From contig CAAFRW010000005.1 in the NCBI GenBank assembly GCA_900765575.1, forward strand, positions 1-7,948: DNA of 7,948 nucleotides. The letters are read 5' to 3'. The stretch is from Bacteroidaceae bacterium. Its GTDB lineage: Bacteria > Bacteroidota > Bacteroidia > Bacteroidales > Bacteroidaceae. The notes under the pieces are model-generated. The model worked only from the letters and a program-made list of their open reading frames with translations. It was not told the origin of the DNA and did no database searches. Below, in pieces: positions 1 to 6,543 of this stretch; within the stretch, counting starts at the first letter, position 1, and each line of letters opens with the position of its first letter. The position numbers and the translations under genes are program-made.

Positions 1-1885
1 AAACACCATTGTGGCATTGGAAAGGTCGGGTAAGTTACTGGACCGGGTGGCCGAAGTCTTTTTTAATCTGCTTGAAGCAGAATCGAATGACGCCATGCAG
101 GAGCTGGCGCAAAAACTGTCGCCGGCGTTGTCGGAACACAGCAATCGTATTAGCCTGAACGAGCAACTGTTTGCCCGCATCAAAGCAGTCTATGAACAGG
201 AATACGCTTCCCTTACGGGAGAAGATAAAATGCTGCTTCAAAAGACTTACGACGGTTTTGTAAGGAGCGGAGCGAACCTGACCGGAGAGGCGAAAGAGAA
301 ATACCGGGCATTGACCACCGAATTGAGTCAACTGACCGTTCAGTTTGCCCAGAATCATTTAAAAGAAACCAATTCCTTTTTAAAGGTCGTTACGGAGCGG
401 AGGCAATTGGAAGGATTGCCGGAGTCTGCTCTAGACGCTGCTGCTCAGATAGCAAAAGAAAAAGGAGTGGACGGATGGGCTTTCACCCTCCAGGCGCCGA
501 GCTATATCCCTTTGATGACTTATTGTGCGAACCGGGAATTGCGCAAAGAGGTGTACATGGCCTACCAAACGCAATGCTCGCATGACAATGAATACAACAA
601 CGAGGGCATTGTAAAGCGAATTGTCAACATCCGTATGGAAATAGCTCAATTGATGGGTTATAAAACCTATGCCGATTATGTATTGCAGAAACGGATGGCG
701 GAAGACAGCGACCATGTATATAACTTGTTGAATCAATTATTGGAAGCCTATACTCCTGCTGCCAAGAAGGAATACAAAGAGGTTCAGGCGCTTGCGTCCC
801 GTATGGAAGGTACGGATTTTGAAATAATGCCTTGGGATTGGGCTTATTATTCCGAGAAACTAAAGAATGAAAAGTACTGTCTGGATGCGGAAATATTACG
901 TCCCTATTTCGAACTGAGTAAAGTGAAAGAGGGCGTCTTCGGATTGGCAACCCAACTATACGGCATTACTTTTAAGGAGAATAAAGAAATTCCGGTATAT
1001 CATCCGGACGTAGATACTTACGAAGTATTCGATAAAGACGGACGTTATCTGGCCGTACTCTATACCGATTTCCATCCCAGGGAAACCAAACAATCCGGGG
1101 CTTGGATGACCGCTTTTAAAGGACAATGGAAGGAGGATGGAAAAGACAGCCGTCCGCATATCTCCATCACCATGAACTTTACGAAACCGACGGCTACCAA
1201 ACCGGCTTTGCTGACTTTGGATGAGGTGGAAACTTTCCTGCATGAATTTGGTCATGCTCTACACGGCATGTTTGCCGACAGTACCTACGGTTCTTTAAGC
1301 GGAACAAGCGTATATCGTGATTTTGTGGAACTTCCCTCGCAAATAATGGAGAATTTTGCCATAGAGAAAGAGTTTTTGCATACATTTGCCAAACATTATC
1401 AAACCGGGGAGCTTTTGCCGGATGAATACATTCGCCGGATAGTAGATGCGGCTAATTTTAATGTGGCTTATGCCTGTTTGAGGCAAGTAAGTTTTGGCTT
1501 GTTGGATATGGCTTGGTATAACCGTGATGCGGAGTTTGCGGGAGATGTGAAGCAATACGAAAAAGAATCGTGGAAGCGGGCGCAAGTGTTACCCACGGTA
1601 GAAGATGCCTGCATGAGTGTTCAGTTCTCCCATATTATGGACGGCGGATATTCTGCCGGCTATTACAGCTATAAATGGGCCGAAGTGCTGGATGCCGATG
1701 CGTTCTCGGTGTTTAAAGAGAAAGGCATATTTAATAAGGAGGTGGCGGAATCTTTCCGTGAACACATTCTTTCGAAAGGGGGAACGGAGCATCCGATGAC
1801 TTTATATCGGCGCTTCAGGGGACAGGAGCCCACCATCGACGCTTTGTTGAGACGCAACGGAATTAAAACAGAAAGTACGAACTAA
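1..1885 (+). CDS. dcp: M3-family zinc peptidase, peptidyl-dipeptidase Dcp type (5' partial)
   Basis: This is a zinc metallopeptidase of the thimet oligopeptidase/Dcp family, which removes C-terminal dipeptides from peptides. The reading frame is open to the left edge (Asn-Thr-Ile precede the GTG at 11), and the sequence there aligns from memory with E. coli Dcp near residue 57. The GTG is therefore internal, and roughly 55 or more N-terminal residues lie outside the window, including any signal peptide. Counting from the GTG codon as residue 1, the HEFGH zinc motif is at 411-415 (ligands H411 and H415, catalytic E412). The third ligand is E440 in the conserved FVELPSQ segment. The transition-state and substrate-binding region follows at 541-554 (H541, then GGYSAGYYSY). 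The C-terminus is complete and ends LRRNGI plus a short tail. It is the first visible gene of a five-gene run. Family assignment is firm; the exact specificity (dipeptidyl carboxypeptidase versus oligopeptidase A) and the cell compartment are not settled here. Confidence 0.95.
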   Translation, partial: NTIVALERSGKLLDRVAEVFFNLLEAESNDAMQELAQKLSPALSEHSNRISLNEQLFARIKAVYEQEYASLTGEDKMLLQKTYDGFVRSGANLTGEAKEKYRALTTELSQLTVQFAQNHLKETNSFLKVVTERRQLEGLPESALDAAAQIAKEKGVDGWAFTLQAPSYIPLMTYCANRELRKEVYMAYQTQCSHDNEYNNEGIVKRIVNIRMEIAQLMGYKTYADYVLQKRMAEDSDHVYNLLNQLLEAYTPAAKKEYKEVQALASRMEGTDFEIMPWDWAYYSEKLKNEKYCLDAEILRPYFELSKVKEGVFGLATQLYGITFKENKEIPVYHPDVDTYEVFDKDGRYLAVLYTDFHPRETKQSGAWMTAFKGQWKEDGKDSRPHISITMNFTKPTATKPALLTLDEVETFLHEFGHALHGMFADSTYGSLSGTSVYRDFVELPSQIMENFAIEKEFLHTFAKHYQTGELLPDEYIRRIVDAANFNVAYACLRQVSFGLLDMAWYNRDAEFAGDVKQYEKESWKRAQVLPTVEDACMSVQFSHIMDGGYSAGYYSYKWAEVLDADAFSVFKEKGIFNKEVAESFREHILSKGGTEHPMTLYRRFRGQEPTIDALLRRNGIKTESTN

Positions 1886-1899
1886 GATATAAAAGTAGA

Positions 1900-2343
1900 A
1901 TGAATTTAAAATATTGGATAATAGGATTACTTATGTTGCCCTTGTTGGCGGCATGTAGTGACGAAGATGATGTGGATGCCATCTTTATGGGGAGGACGTG
2001 GAAACTGACAACCATTATGCAGAATAACAAAAGTATTTATGAACCGACTTCGGATGAGCAAAAAGAGATATCGGAGAGTGCCAGAGAAAGCTATATCATC
2101 ACTTTTACCGATAAGGTGTTCTCCGGAAAGACCCTGAACGATGCTTTTAACGGCACTTGGAGTGTAGATGGAAAAAATCATGAGATTCATTTTACTTTTA
2201 AGAATACTCCGAACCCACCGGGAGCCGTAAGCAGAAAGATGATAGAGATATTGCAGAACGCTACGAAATATGAGGGGGATACGAATCAAATGACTATTCG
2301 TCAGGCAAGCGGGCCTTATTTATTGTTAATGCCATTAAAGTAG
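1900..2343 (+). CDS. Small putative surface lipoprotein, unknown function (possibly DUF4847)
   Basis: This 147-residue protein has a type II signal peptide: M-N-L-K, a hydrophobic stretch at residues 5-18, then lipobox L16-A17-A18-C19. The mature protein would be acylated at C19. The residues after the cysteine (S20-D-E-D-D24) match the Ser-plus-acidic surface export signal described for Bacteroides lipoproteins, so exposure on the outer face of the outer membrane is inferred. The mature domain is about 120 residues, with G31-R-T-W-K-L36 near its start and F-x-G-T-W-S-V-D-G-K around 83-92. That pattern resembles small lipocalin-like or META-like beta folds common among Bacteroides lipoproteins. 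I associate it tentatively with DUF4847, from memory only. It starts 14 nt after the peptidase stop, with an A-rich leader and no clear Shine-Dalgarno site. No catalytic motif is visible, and I do not assign a function. Confidence 0.85.
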   Translation: MNLKYWIIGLLMLPLLAACSDEDDVDAIFMGRTWKLTTIMQNNKSIYEPTSDEQKEISESARESYIITFTDKVFSGKTLNDAFNGTWSVDGKNHEIHFTFKNTPNPPGAVSRKMIEILQNATKYEGDTNQMTIRQASGPYLLLMPLK

Positions 2344-2352
2344 AGAAAACAC

Positions 2353-2787
2353 ATGACACAGGCAGAACTTAAACAATTCGAATTAGACAAACGCTACATA
2401 CGTATGGCCGGCATTTGGGCCGAAAACTCTTATTGCCAGCGTAGAAAAGTGGGCGCCCTCATTGTGAAGGATAAAATGATTATATCCGACGGATATAATG
2501 GAACTCCTTCCGGTTTTGAAAATGTATGTGAAGATGAGAATAACGTAACCAAACCTTATGTTCTTCACGCAGAGGCGAATGCGATTACCAAAATAGCCCG
2601 TTCGAGTAATAGCAGTGCCGGGGCAACGATGTATGTAACGGCGGCTCCATGTATCGAATGTGCTAAATTAATTATACAGGCAGGAATTCGCAGGGTGGTG
2701 TACTCCGAACAGTACAGACTGGAAGATGGGCTGGACTTGCTGAAGAGAGCAGAGATAGAAGTTATTTATGTTAATCCTAATGAGTAA
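2353..2787 (+). CDS. dCMP deaminase (deoxycytidylate deaminase family)
   Basis: This 144-residue cytosolic zinc enzyme of the cytidine/deoxycytidylate deaminase superfamily probably converts dCMP to dUMP, the substrate of thymidylate synthase. The zinc site is complete: H72-A-E74 (H72 ligand, E74 proton shuttle) and P99-C100-I-E-C103 (C100 and C103 ligands). Upstream are R30-R-K-V-G-A-L-I-V38 and G47-Y-N-G-T-P-S-G-F55, the nucleotide-binding segments typical of dCMP deaminases. These favour dCMP deaminase over tRNA-adenosine, guanine or free cytidine deaminases. The length is normal for the short bacterial form. The ATG lies 9 nt after the lipoprotein stop, and the next gene starts 5 nt after its own stop, so cotranscription is likely. 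The cyclo-ligase two genes downstream serves the folate side of the same pathway. Substrate is inferred from family; ComEB-like naming is also used. Confidence 0.93.
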   Translation: MTQAELKQFELDKRYIRMAGIWAENSYCQRRKVGALIVKDKMIISDGYNGTPSGFENVCEDENNVTKPYVLHAEANAITKIARSSNSSAGATMYVTAAPCIECAKLIIQAGIRRVVYSEQYRLEDGLDLLKRAEIEVIYVNPNE

Positions 2788-2792
2788 TCGGT

Positions 2793-4469
2793 ATGAGCGA
2801 CAATAATCATTCTTCACGTTTCATTCCTATTATCATTGCACTCAGTGTAGTGGTAGGTATTTTAATCGGAACATTTTATGCCAATCATTTCTCCGGAAAT
2901 CGGTTGAGCATCATCAATACGTCCTCTAATAAATTGAACGATTTGCTGCGTATTGTCGACGACCAATATGTAGATACCGTAAATATGTCGGACTTGGTAG
3001 AAAAAGCCATGCCTCAGATTTTAGCGGAGTTAGACCCGCATTCCACGTATATTCCGGCACAAAATCTGGAAGCTTCCAATGCCGAATTGAAAGGACATTT
3101 CAGCGGTATTGGCGTAGCGTTTACCGTTCAGCGTGATACGATTTTTGTAAATGAAGTCATTAGTGGCGGCCCGTCGGAAAAAGTGGGCATGCTTGCGGGC
3201 GACCGTATTATTTCGGTAAACGACACCCTTTTTGTTGGCGAGGAAGTGAACAATGAGAGTACGATGCGTAAGCTGAAGGGTCCGAAAGGTTCGGAAGTGA
3301 AGTTAGGCGTTCTCCGTCCGGGAGTAAAAGAAATCCTTTATTTTACGATTGTGAGAGGGGATATTCCGGTAAAGAGTGTGGATGCGGCTTATATGCTGAC
3401 AGATGATATCGGATATATCAGAATAAACAAATTCGGTGAGACCACTTATACGGAAATGATTATAGCATTGGCTACTTTACAGCAAAAAAACTGTAAAAGC
3501 CTGGTGATTGATTTGCGCGATAATGCGGGTGGTTATATGGGAGCTTCCATTCAAATGGTGAATGAATTCTTACCTAAGAACAGATTGATTGTTTATACGG
3601 AAGGACGTAAATCGCCCCGTCAGGAATTCCGTTCGGACGGAAGAGGAACCAATCAGAAAACGCCGTTGATTGTTTTGACGAACGAATTCTCGGCTTCTGC
3701 CAGTGAAATCTTTTCCGGCGCTATTCAGGATAATGATAGGGGTATCATCATCGGACGCCGTTCTTTTGGAAAAGGTTTGGTACAGCAACCTATCGATTTC
3801 CGCGACGGCTCGGCTATTCGTTTGACTATTGCCCGTTATTACACCCCTTCGGGCAGATGTATCCAGAAACCTTATTCTAACGGAAAGGATGAAAACTACG
3901 AGTATGACCTTCAGAAACGTTTCGACCATGGAGAGTTCTTCTCTCAGGATAGTATTAAGCAAAATGAGAGTTTAGCTTACCATACTTCGTTGGGACGTGC
4001 CGTATATGGTGGCGGAGGTATCATGCCGGATATTTTTGTTCCTCAGGATACAACAGGCTATACCTCTTATTATTACATGGCTATGAATAACAAACTGACA
4101 ATTCAATATGCATTCCAATATACGGATGAAAACCGTGAGAAACTTTCTCAGTTTGAGGATATGCATTCCATGTTAGCCTATTTGAAGAAACAATATCTGG
4201 TCGATAAGTTTGTACGTTTTGCCGAGACCAGAGGATTGAAACGTCGTAACTTGATGATTAACAAATCATATAAACTGCTGGAAAGAGCCATATACGGAAA
4301 TGTTATTTATACGATGTTGGGTATGGAGGCTTATGTGGAATATTTGAACGAAAGTGACCCAACGGTATTGAAAGCCATTGAAGTTTTAGAAAAAGGAGAA
4401 GCTTTCCCTAAAGCCCCGTCTGAAACAACCGGTAAGAAAAATGAAGGAAGAAAAAAAGGCGCTGCGTAA
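2793..4469 (+). CDS. Membrane-anchored S41 C-terminal processing peptidase (CtpA/Prc type) with PDZ domain
   Basis: This 558-residue serine endopeptidase of family S41 cuts protein C-termini in the periplasm. Residues 10-29 form one N-terminal membrane segment, a signal anchor with the bulk outside the cytoplasm. A PDZ domain runs from about 100 to 190 (F103-S-G-I-G-V-A-F110 onward, then the G-D-R-I-I-S-V-N carboxylate-binding region). The protease core follows from about 200 to 370. In the S-A-S-A-S-E stretch (300-305) the nucleophile should be S302. K327 in S-F-G-K-G lies 25 residues later, the spacing seen in E. coli Prc and B. subtilis CtpB, and Q331 matches the CtpB third residue. The last 180 residues are a C-terminal extension, mostly helical by appearance, ending in a Lys/Gly-rich tail that overlaps the next gene by 29 nt. 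All catalytic residues are present. Substrates cannot be read from sequence. Confidence 0.95.
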   Translation: MSDNNHSSRFIPIIIALSVVVGILIGTFYANHFSGNRLSIINTSSNKLNDLLRIVDDQYVDTVNMSDLVEKAMPQILAELDPHSTYIPAQNLEASNAELKGHFSGIGVAFTVQRDTIFVNEVISGGPSEKVGMLAGDRIISVNDTLFVGEEVNNESTMRKLKGPKGSEVKLGVLRPGVKEILYFTIVRGDIPVKSVDAAYMLTDDIGYIRINKFGETTYTEMIIALATLQQKNCKSLVIDLRDNAGGYMGASIQMVNEFLPKNRLIVYTEGRKSPRQEFRSDGRGTNQKTPLIVLTNEFSASASEIFSGAIQDNDRGIIIGRRSFGKGLVQQPIDFRDGSAIRLTIARYYTPSGRCIQKPYSNGKDENYEYDLQKRFDHGEFFSQDSIKQNESLAYHTSLGRAVYGGGGIMPDIFVPQDTTGYTSYYYMAMNNKLTIQYAFQYTDENREKLSQFEDMHSMLAYLKKQYLVDKFVRFAETRGLKRRNLMINKSYKLLERAIYGNVIYTMLGMEAYVEYLNESDPTVLKAIEVLEKGEAFPKAPSETTGKKNEGRKKGAA

Positions 4470-4992
4470 AATCATTGCGCAGCGTAAAGCCCTCTATTCT
4501 ATAGAACAACGCAAAGCGCTGTCTGCCGTTCTGTTGAAACAACTGGAACGGCATCCTCGTTTTGTGGAAGCCCATACCGTATTACTCTATTATTCTTTGA
4601 ACGATGAAGTCTTTACCCACGAGTTTGTAGAACGCTGGCGAAAAGAAAAGACCCTCTTGCTCCCTGTCGTAAAAGGGGAGGAGTTGGAGTTGCGTTATTA
4701 TACAGGGAAGGAGGACTTGAGAATAGGAGCCTATAGCATAGAAGAACCGGTAGGCAAACTCTTTACCGACTATTCAAAGATAGATGTGACCATTGTTCCG
4801 GGAGTCTCTTTTGACAAAGAGAGGAATCGGTTAGGAAGAGGCAAAGGGTATTACGACCGCTTGTTGCCTAAACTCTCCTCTTATAATATAGGTATCTGTT
4901 ATGCTTTTCAGGTGAGCGACCGGATTCCCTGTGAACCTTACGATAGAAAGATGGATGCGGTACTAACCGATGAAGGTTGGCTTAGTGATTAA
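4441..4992 (+). CDS. 5-formyltetrahydrofolate cyclo-ligase (MTHFS)
   Basis: This 183-residue cytosolic enzyme carries out the ATP-dependent conversion of 5-formyl-THF to 5,10-methenyl-THF. It matches the YgfA/MTHFS family. The basic N-terminal helix (K-K-A-L-R-K-I-I-A-Q-R-K-A-L) is the usual family start and supports the ATG at 4441, even though it lies 29 nt inside the upstream S41 gene. The diagnostic loop L131-G-R-G-K-G-Y-Y-D-R140 is intact, preceded by the P-G-V-S-F-D segment; this region binds ATP phosphate and folate. The length is normal. No independent promoter is visible, and the overlap suggests translational coupling to the peptidase gene. A hairpin across the peptidase stop falls in the first codons. 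The stop TAA (4990-4992) overlaps the stop of the convergent DUF721 gene. Together with dCMP deaminase this gives the operon two genes around thymidylate and one-carbon metabolism. Confidence 0.93.
   Translation: MKEEKKALRKIIAQRKALYSIEQRKALSAVLLKQLERHPRFVEAHTVLLYYSLNDEVFTHEFVERWRKEKTLLLPVVKGEELELRYYTGKEDLRIGAYSIEEPVGKLFTDYSKIDVTIVPGVSFDKERNRLGRGKGYYDRLLPKLSSYNIGICYAFQVSDRIPCEPYDRKMDAVLTDEGWLSD
4459..4485 (+). promoter_or_regulatory. Perfect 7-bp GC-rich inverted repeat (11-bp RNA stem) over the S41 stop codon
   Basis: CGCTGCG (4460-4466) is the exact reverse complement of CGCAGCG (4478-4484). With flanking A-U pairs and G-U wobbles the RNA stem extends to 11 pairs (4459-4469 with 4475-4485) and a 5-nt loop. 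The left arm contains the peptidase stop codon (4467-4469). The whole element lies in codons 7-15 of the cyclo-ligase gene. No T-tract follows, so it is not an intrinsic terminator. A role in controlling translation of the downstream gene is inference. Confidence 0.5.
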
Positions 4993-5279
4993 TGGAAGAT
5001 GATGTTAACAATGACCTGTGCGCCAACGTATTGGTTGAGGCTTTTAACGAGCCGTTCGCGTCCCATCATCAGTTCCTGGCGCAAGGCCGGTGAGGTAAGG
5101 TAGACGTGCAGTATTTGATTTTTTATATATGAGTTGGTGGTGTAAGTAGCAATAGCATTTCCCAATACATCCCTCCAAGCCTGAATTAGTTTGTATTCAT
5201 TTAATGGCGATTCAAGTCCCTGCTCGCGCATTACTTTCCGAATCATTTCACCTATCAACTCTATTTGTTTCTTTTTCAT
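4989..5279 (-). CDS. DUF721 protein, DciA-like (putative replicative helicase loader/operator)
   Basis: This 96-residue basic protein belongs to the DUF721 family, whose characterised members (DciA; Rv0004 in mycobacteria) bind the replicative helicase DnaB and support replication initiation. Visible family marks are an N-terminal helix beginning M-K-K-K-Q, then A34-W35-R-D-V-L-G40 (conserved Trp and Gly), a strand I56-L-H-V-Y-L-T-S-P64, and A-L-R-Q-E-L from 65. It is essentially the bare KH-like domain without the long tail of proteobacterial or actinobacterial DciA. The start codon overlaps the recF stop in an ATGA (5276-5279), implying cotranscription and coupled translation. The stop at 4989-4991 overlaps the convergent cyclo-ligase stop. 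Family assignment is good; the helicase-loading role in this organism is inferred from the family and the recF linkage. Confidence 0.85.
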   Translation of the reverse strand: MKKKQIELIGEMIRKVMREQGLESPLNEYKLIQAWRDVLGNAIATYTTNSYIKNQILHVYLTSPALRQELMMGRERLVKSLNQYVGAQVIVNIIFH

Positions 5280-6391
5280 GGGTTATCCTCCTTACACTCC
5301 TCTACATATCCCTGCTTTACTTGAAACAGACTGTAGCTCTGTTCTGTTTTGCGCAAAATCTTATCGAGATGTTCCCGGTTGGTATCGGTAATAAAAATCT
5401 GTCCGAAGCTGTCGTCGGCCACCAACTTTACAATTTGCTCTACCCTCGAAGCATCCAGTTTATCGAACAGGTCGTCTAATAATAAAAGAGGAGTCGTATT
5501 GCTGCCGGTTCGTTTCAGGAAATCGAATTGTGCCAGCTTTAAAGCAATCAGATAAGTTTTGTTTTGGCCTTGCGAACCCTCCCGTTTTATAGGGAAGTTT
5601 CCAATTTGCATGTTCAGGTCGTCTTTATGAATACCGATTAAGCTGTATCCCATAATCCGGTCGCGGACACGGTTCTCTTGAAGTGCTTGCAGAAAAGAAC
5701 GGGTTTGCAAATGCGATTCGTACGAAAGATTTATTTGTTCGCTATCTTGTGAAATGTAAGAATAAAAAGACTGGAATATCGGAATAAACTCCTCAATAAA
5801 AGAGGTCCGTTTCCGAAAAACAATCTCTCCCATAGAAGCCATCATCTCTTCCCAGACCACCATCAGCTCCGGGTCCGGCTCTTCATCCTGTTTTAGTAAA
5901 ATATTGCGTTGGGCCAATGCCTTGTTATACCGGATAAGGGCCTCCAGGTATTCTTTATCATATTGCGATATCACCACATCCATAAACCGGCGGCGCTCTT
6001 CGCTTCCTCCGGCTATAAGTTCCGAATCGGAAGGCGATACCATAATTAGAGGAATAAAACCGATGTGGTCCGATAAACGGGTGTATTCCTTTTTGTTACG
6101 TTTGAACTGTTTCTTCTGTCTACGCTTCAATCCGCAATAAATTTCTTCCGGACTTCCGTCTTCCAACTCATAAAAACCTTGGATAAAGAAAAAATCCTGG
6201 TCGTGACGAATGTTCTGGGAATCAATGGGATTAGACGAACTTTTGCAAAAAGAAAGGTAATAAATCGCATCCAGCAGATTGGTTTTACCCATTCCGTTCT
6301 GTCCGATAAAACAATTGATTTTCGGAGAAAAATCTAACTCCACCTGTTCCAGATTCTTATAATTCAGTATGGAAATGTGCTTCAATATCAT
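5276..6391 (-). CDS. recF: DNA replication and repair protein RecF
   Basis: This 371-residue SMC-like ATPase acts with RecO and RecR to load RecA at single-strand gaps. The Walker A motif is G30-Q-N-G-M-G-K-T37. The ABC-type signature is S273-Q-G-Q276. Walker B is P301-L-L-L-L-D306-D307, continuing L-F-D-K-L-D313. The N-terminal segment M-I-L-K-H-I-S-I-L-N-Y-K-N-L is the usual RecF start; the next Met (M34) is inside Walker A, so the ATG at 6389-6391 is the only sensible start. Length is normal for the family. It is not beside dnaA, dnaN or gyrB in this window, unlike the classic order of many bacteria, but it does precede a DUF721 gene. A promoter-like -7 box lies only 4 nt upstream of the ATG, so the transcript may have almost no leader. 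Confidence 0.97.
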   Translation of the reverse strand: MILKHISILNYKNLEQVELDFSPKINCFIGQNGMGKTNLLDAIYYLSFCKSSSNPIDSQNIRHDQDFFFIQGFYELEDGSPEEIYCGLKRRQKKQFKRNKKEYTRLSDHIGFIPLIMVSPSDSELIAGGSEERRRFMDVVISQYDKEYLEALIRYNKALAQRNILLKQDEEPDPELMVVWEEMMASMGEIVFRKRTSFIEEFIPIFQSFYSYISQDSEQINLSYESHLQTRSFLQALQENRVRDRIMGYSLIGIHKDDLNMQIGNFPIKREGSQGQNKTYLIALKLAQFDFLKRTGSNTTPLLLLDDLFDKLDASRVEQIVKLVADDSFGQIFITDTNREHLDKILRKTEQSYSLFQVKQGYVEECKEDNP

Positions 6392-6395
6392 ATTG

Positions 6396-6425
6396 CAAAT
6401 TTAGACATAATTCTTCATTCTCAAA
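6396..6425 (-). promoter_or_regulatory. Candidate Bacteroides-type promoter for recF operon
   Basis: On the minus strand TAAATTTG (6403-6396) is a full match to the Bacteroides -7 element TAnnTTTG. TTTG (6425-6422) sits 18 nt upstream as a -33 element, one base shorter than the usual 19-21 spacing. The box ends 4 nt before the recF ATG, so the start point would fall at or beside the start codon. The match is visible; the start point is inferred. Confidence 0.55.
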
Positions 6426-6463
6426 TCCGGCAGCGTAAATATTTAAAAAAAGATGGCCTGAAA

Positions 6464-6495
6464 TTTTATTAATAGATAGAAATAAGCTACTTTTG
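6464..6495 (+). promoter_or_regulatory. Candidate promoter for the TPR protein gene
   Basis: TACTTTTG (6488-6495) matches the Bacteroides -7 consensus TAnnTTTG. The region 20 nt upstream (6464-6467, TTTT) is only a partial match to the -33 TTTG. The expected transcript starts near 6500 and has an AT-rich leader of about 40 nt, ending in a run of A just before the ATG at 6544. It diverges from the recF promoter within the same 152-bp spacer. Confidence 0.5.
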
Positions 6496-6543
6496 CTGAC
6501 CGAAAAATACCGTAATACGTAAAATAATAAAAAACATATAAAA

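Noticed and set aside
11..13. GTG as the start of the M3 peptidase
   Set aside because: The frame is open to the left edge and residues Asn-Thr-Ile before it fit the family alignment, so the gene begins outside the window.
3570..3962. 130-residue minus-strand ORF opposite the S41 catalytic core
   Set aside because: It is antisense to conserved protease codons and has no recognisable motif; it is a shadow frame.
5039..5053. Possible terminator for the left operon (GGCT/AGCC)
   Set aside because: The stem is only 4 bp and no T-tract follows.
5904..6140. Plus-strand ORF inside recF
   Set aside because: It is antisense to well-conserved RecF sequence, with no start context or domain.
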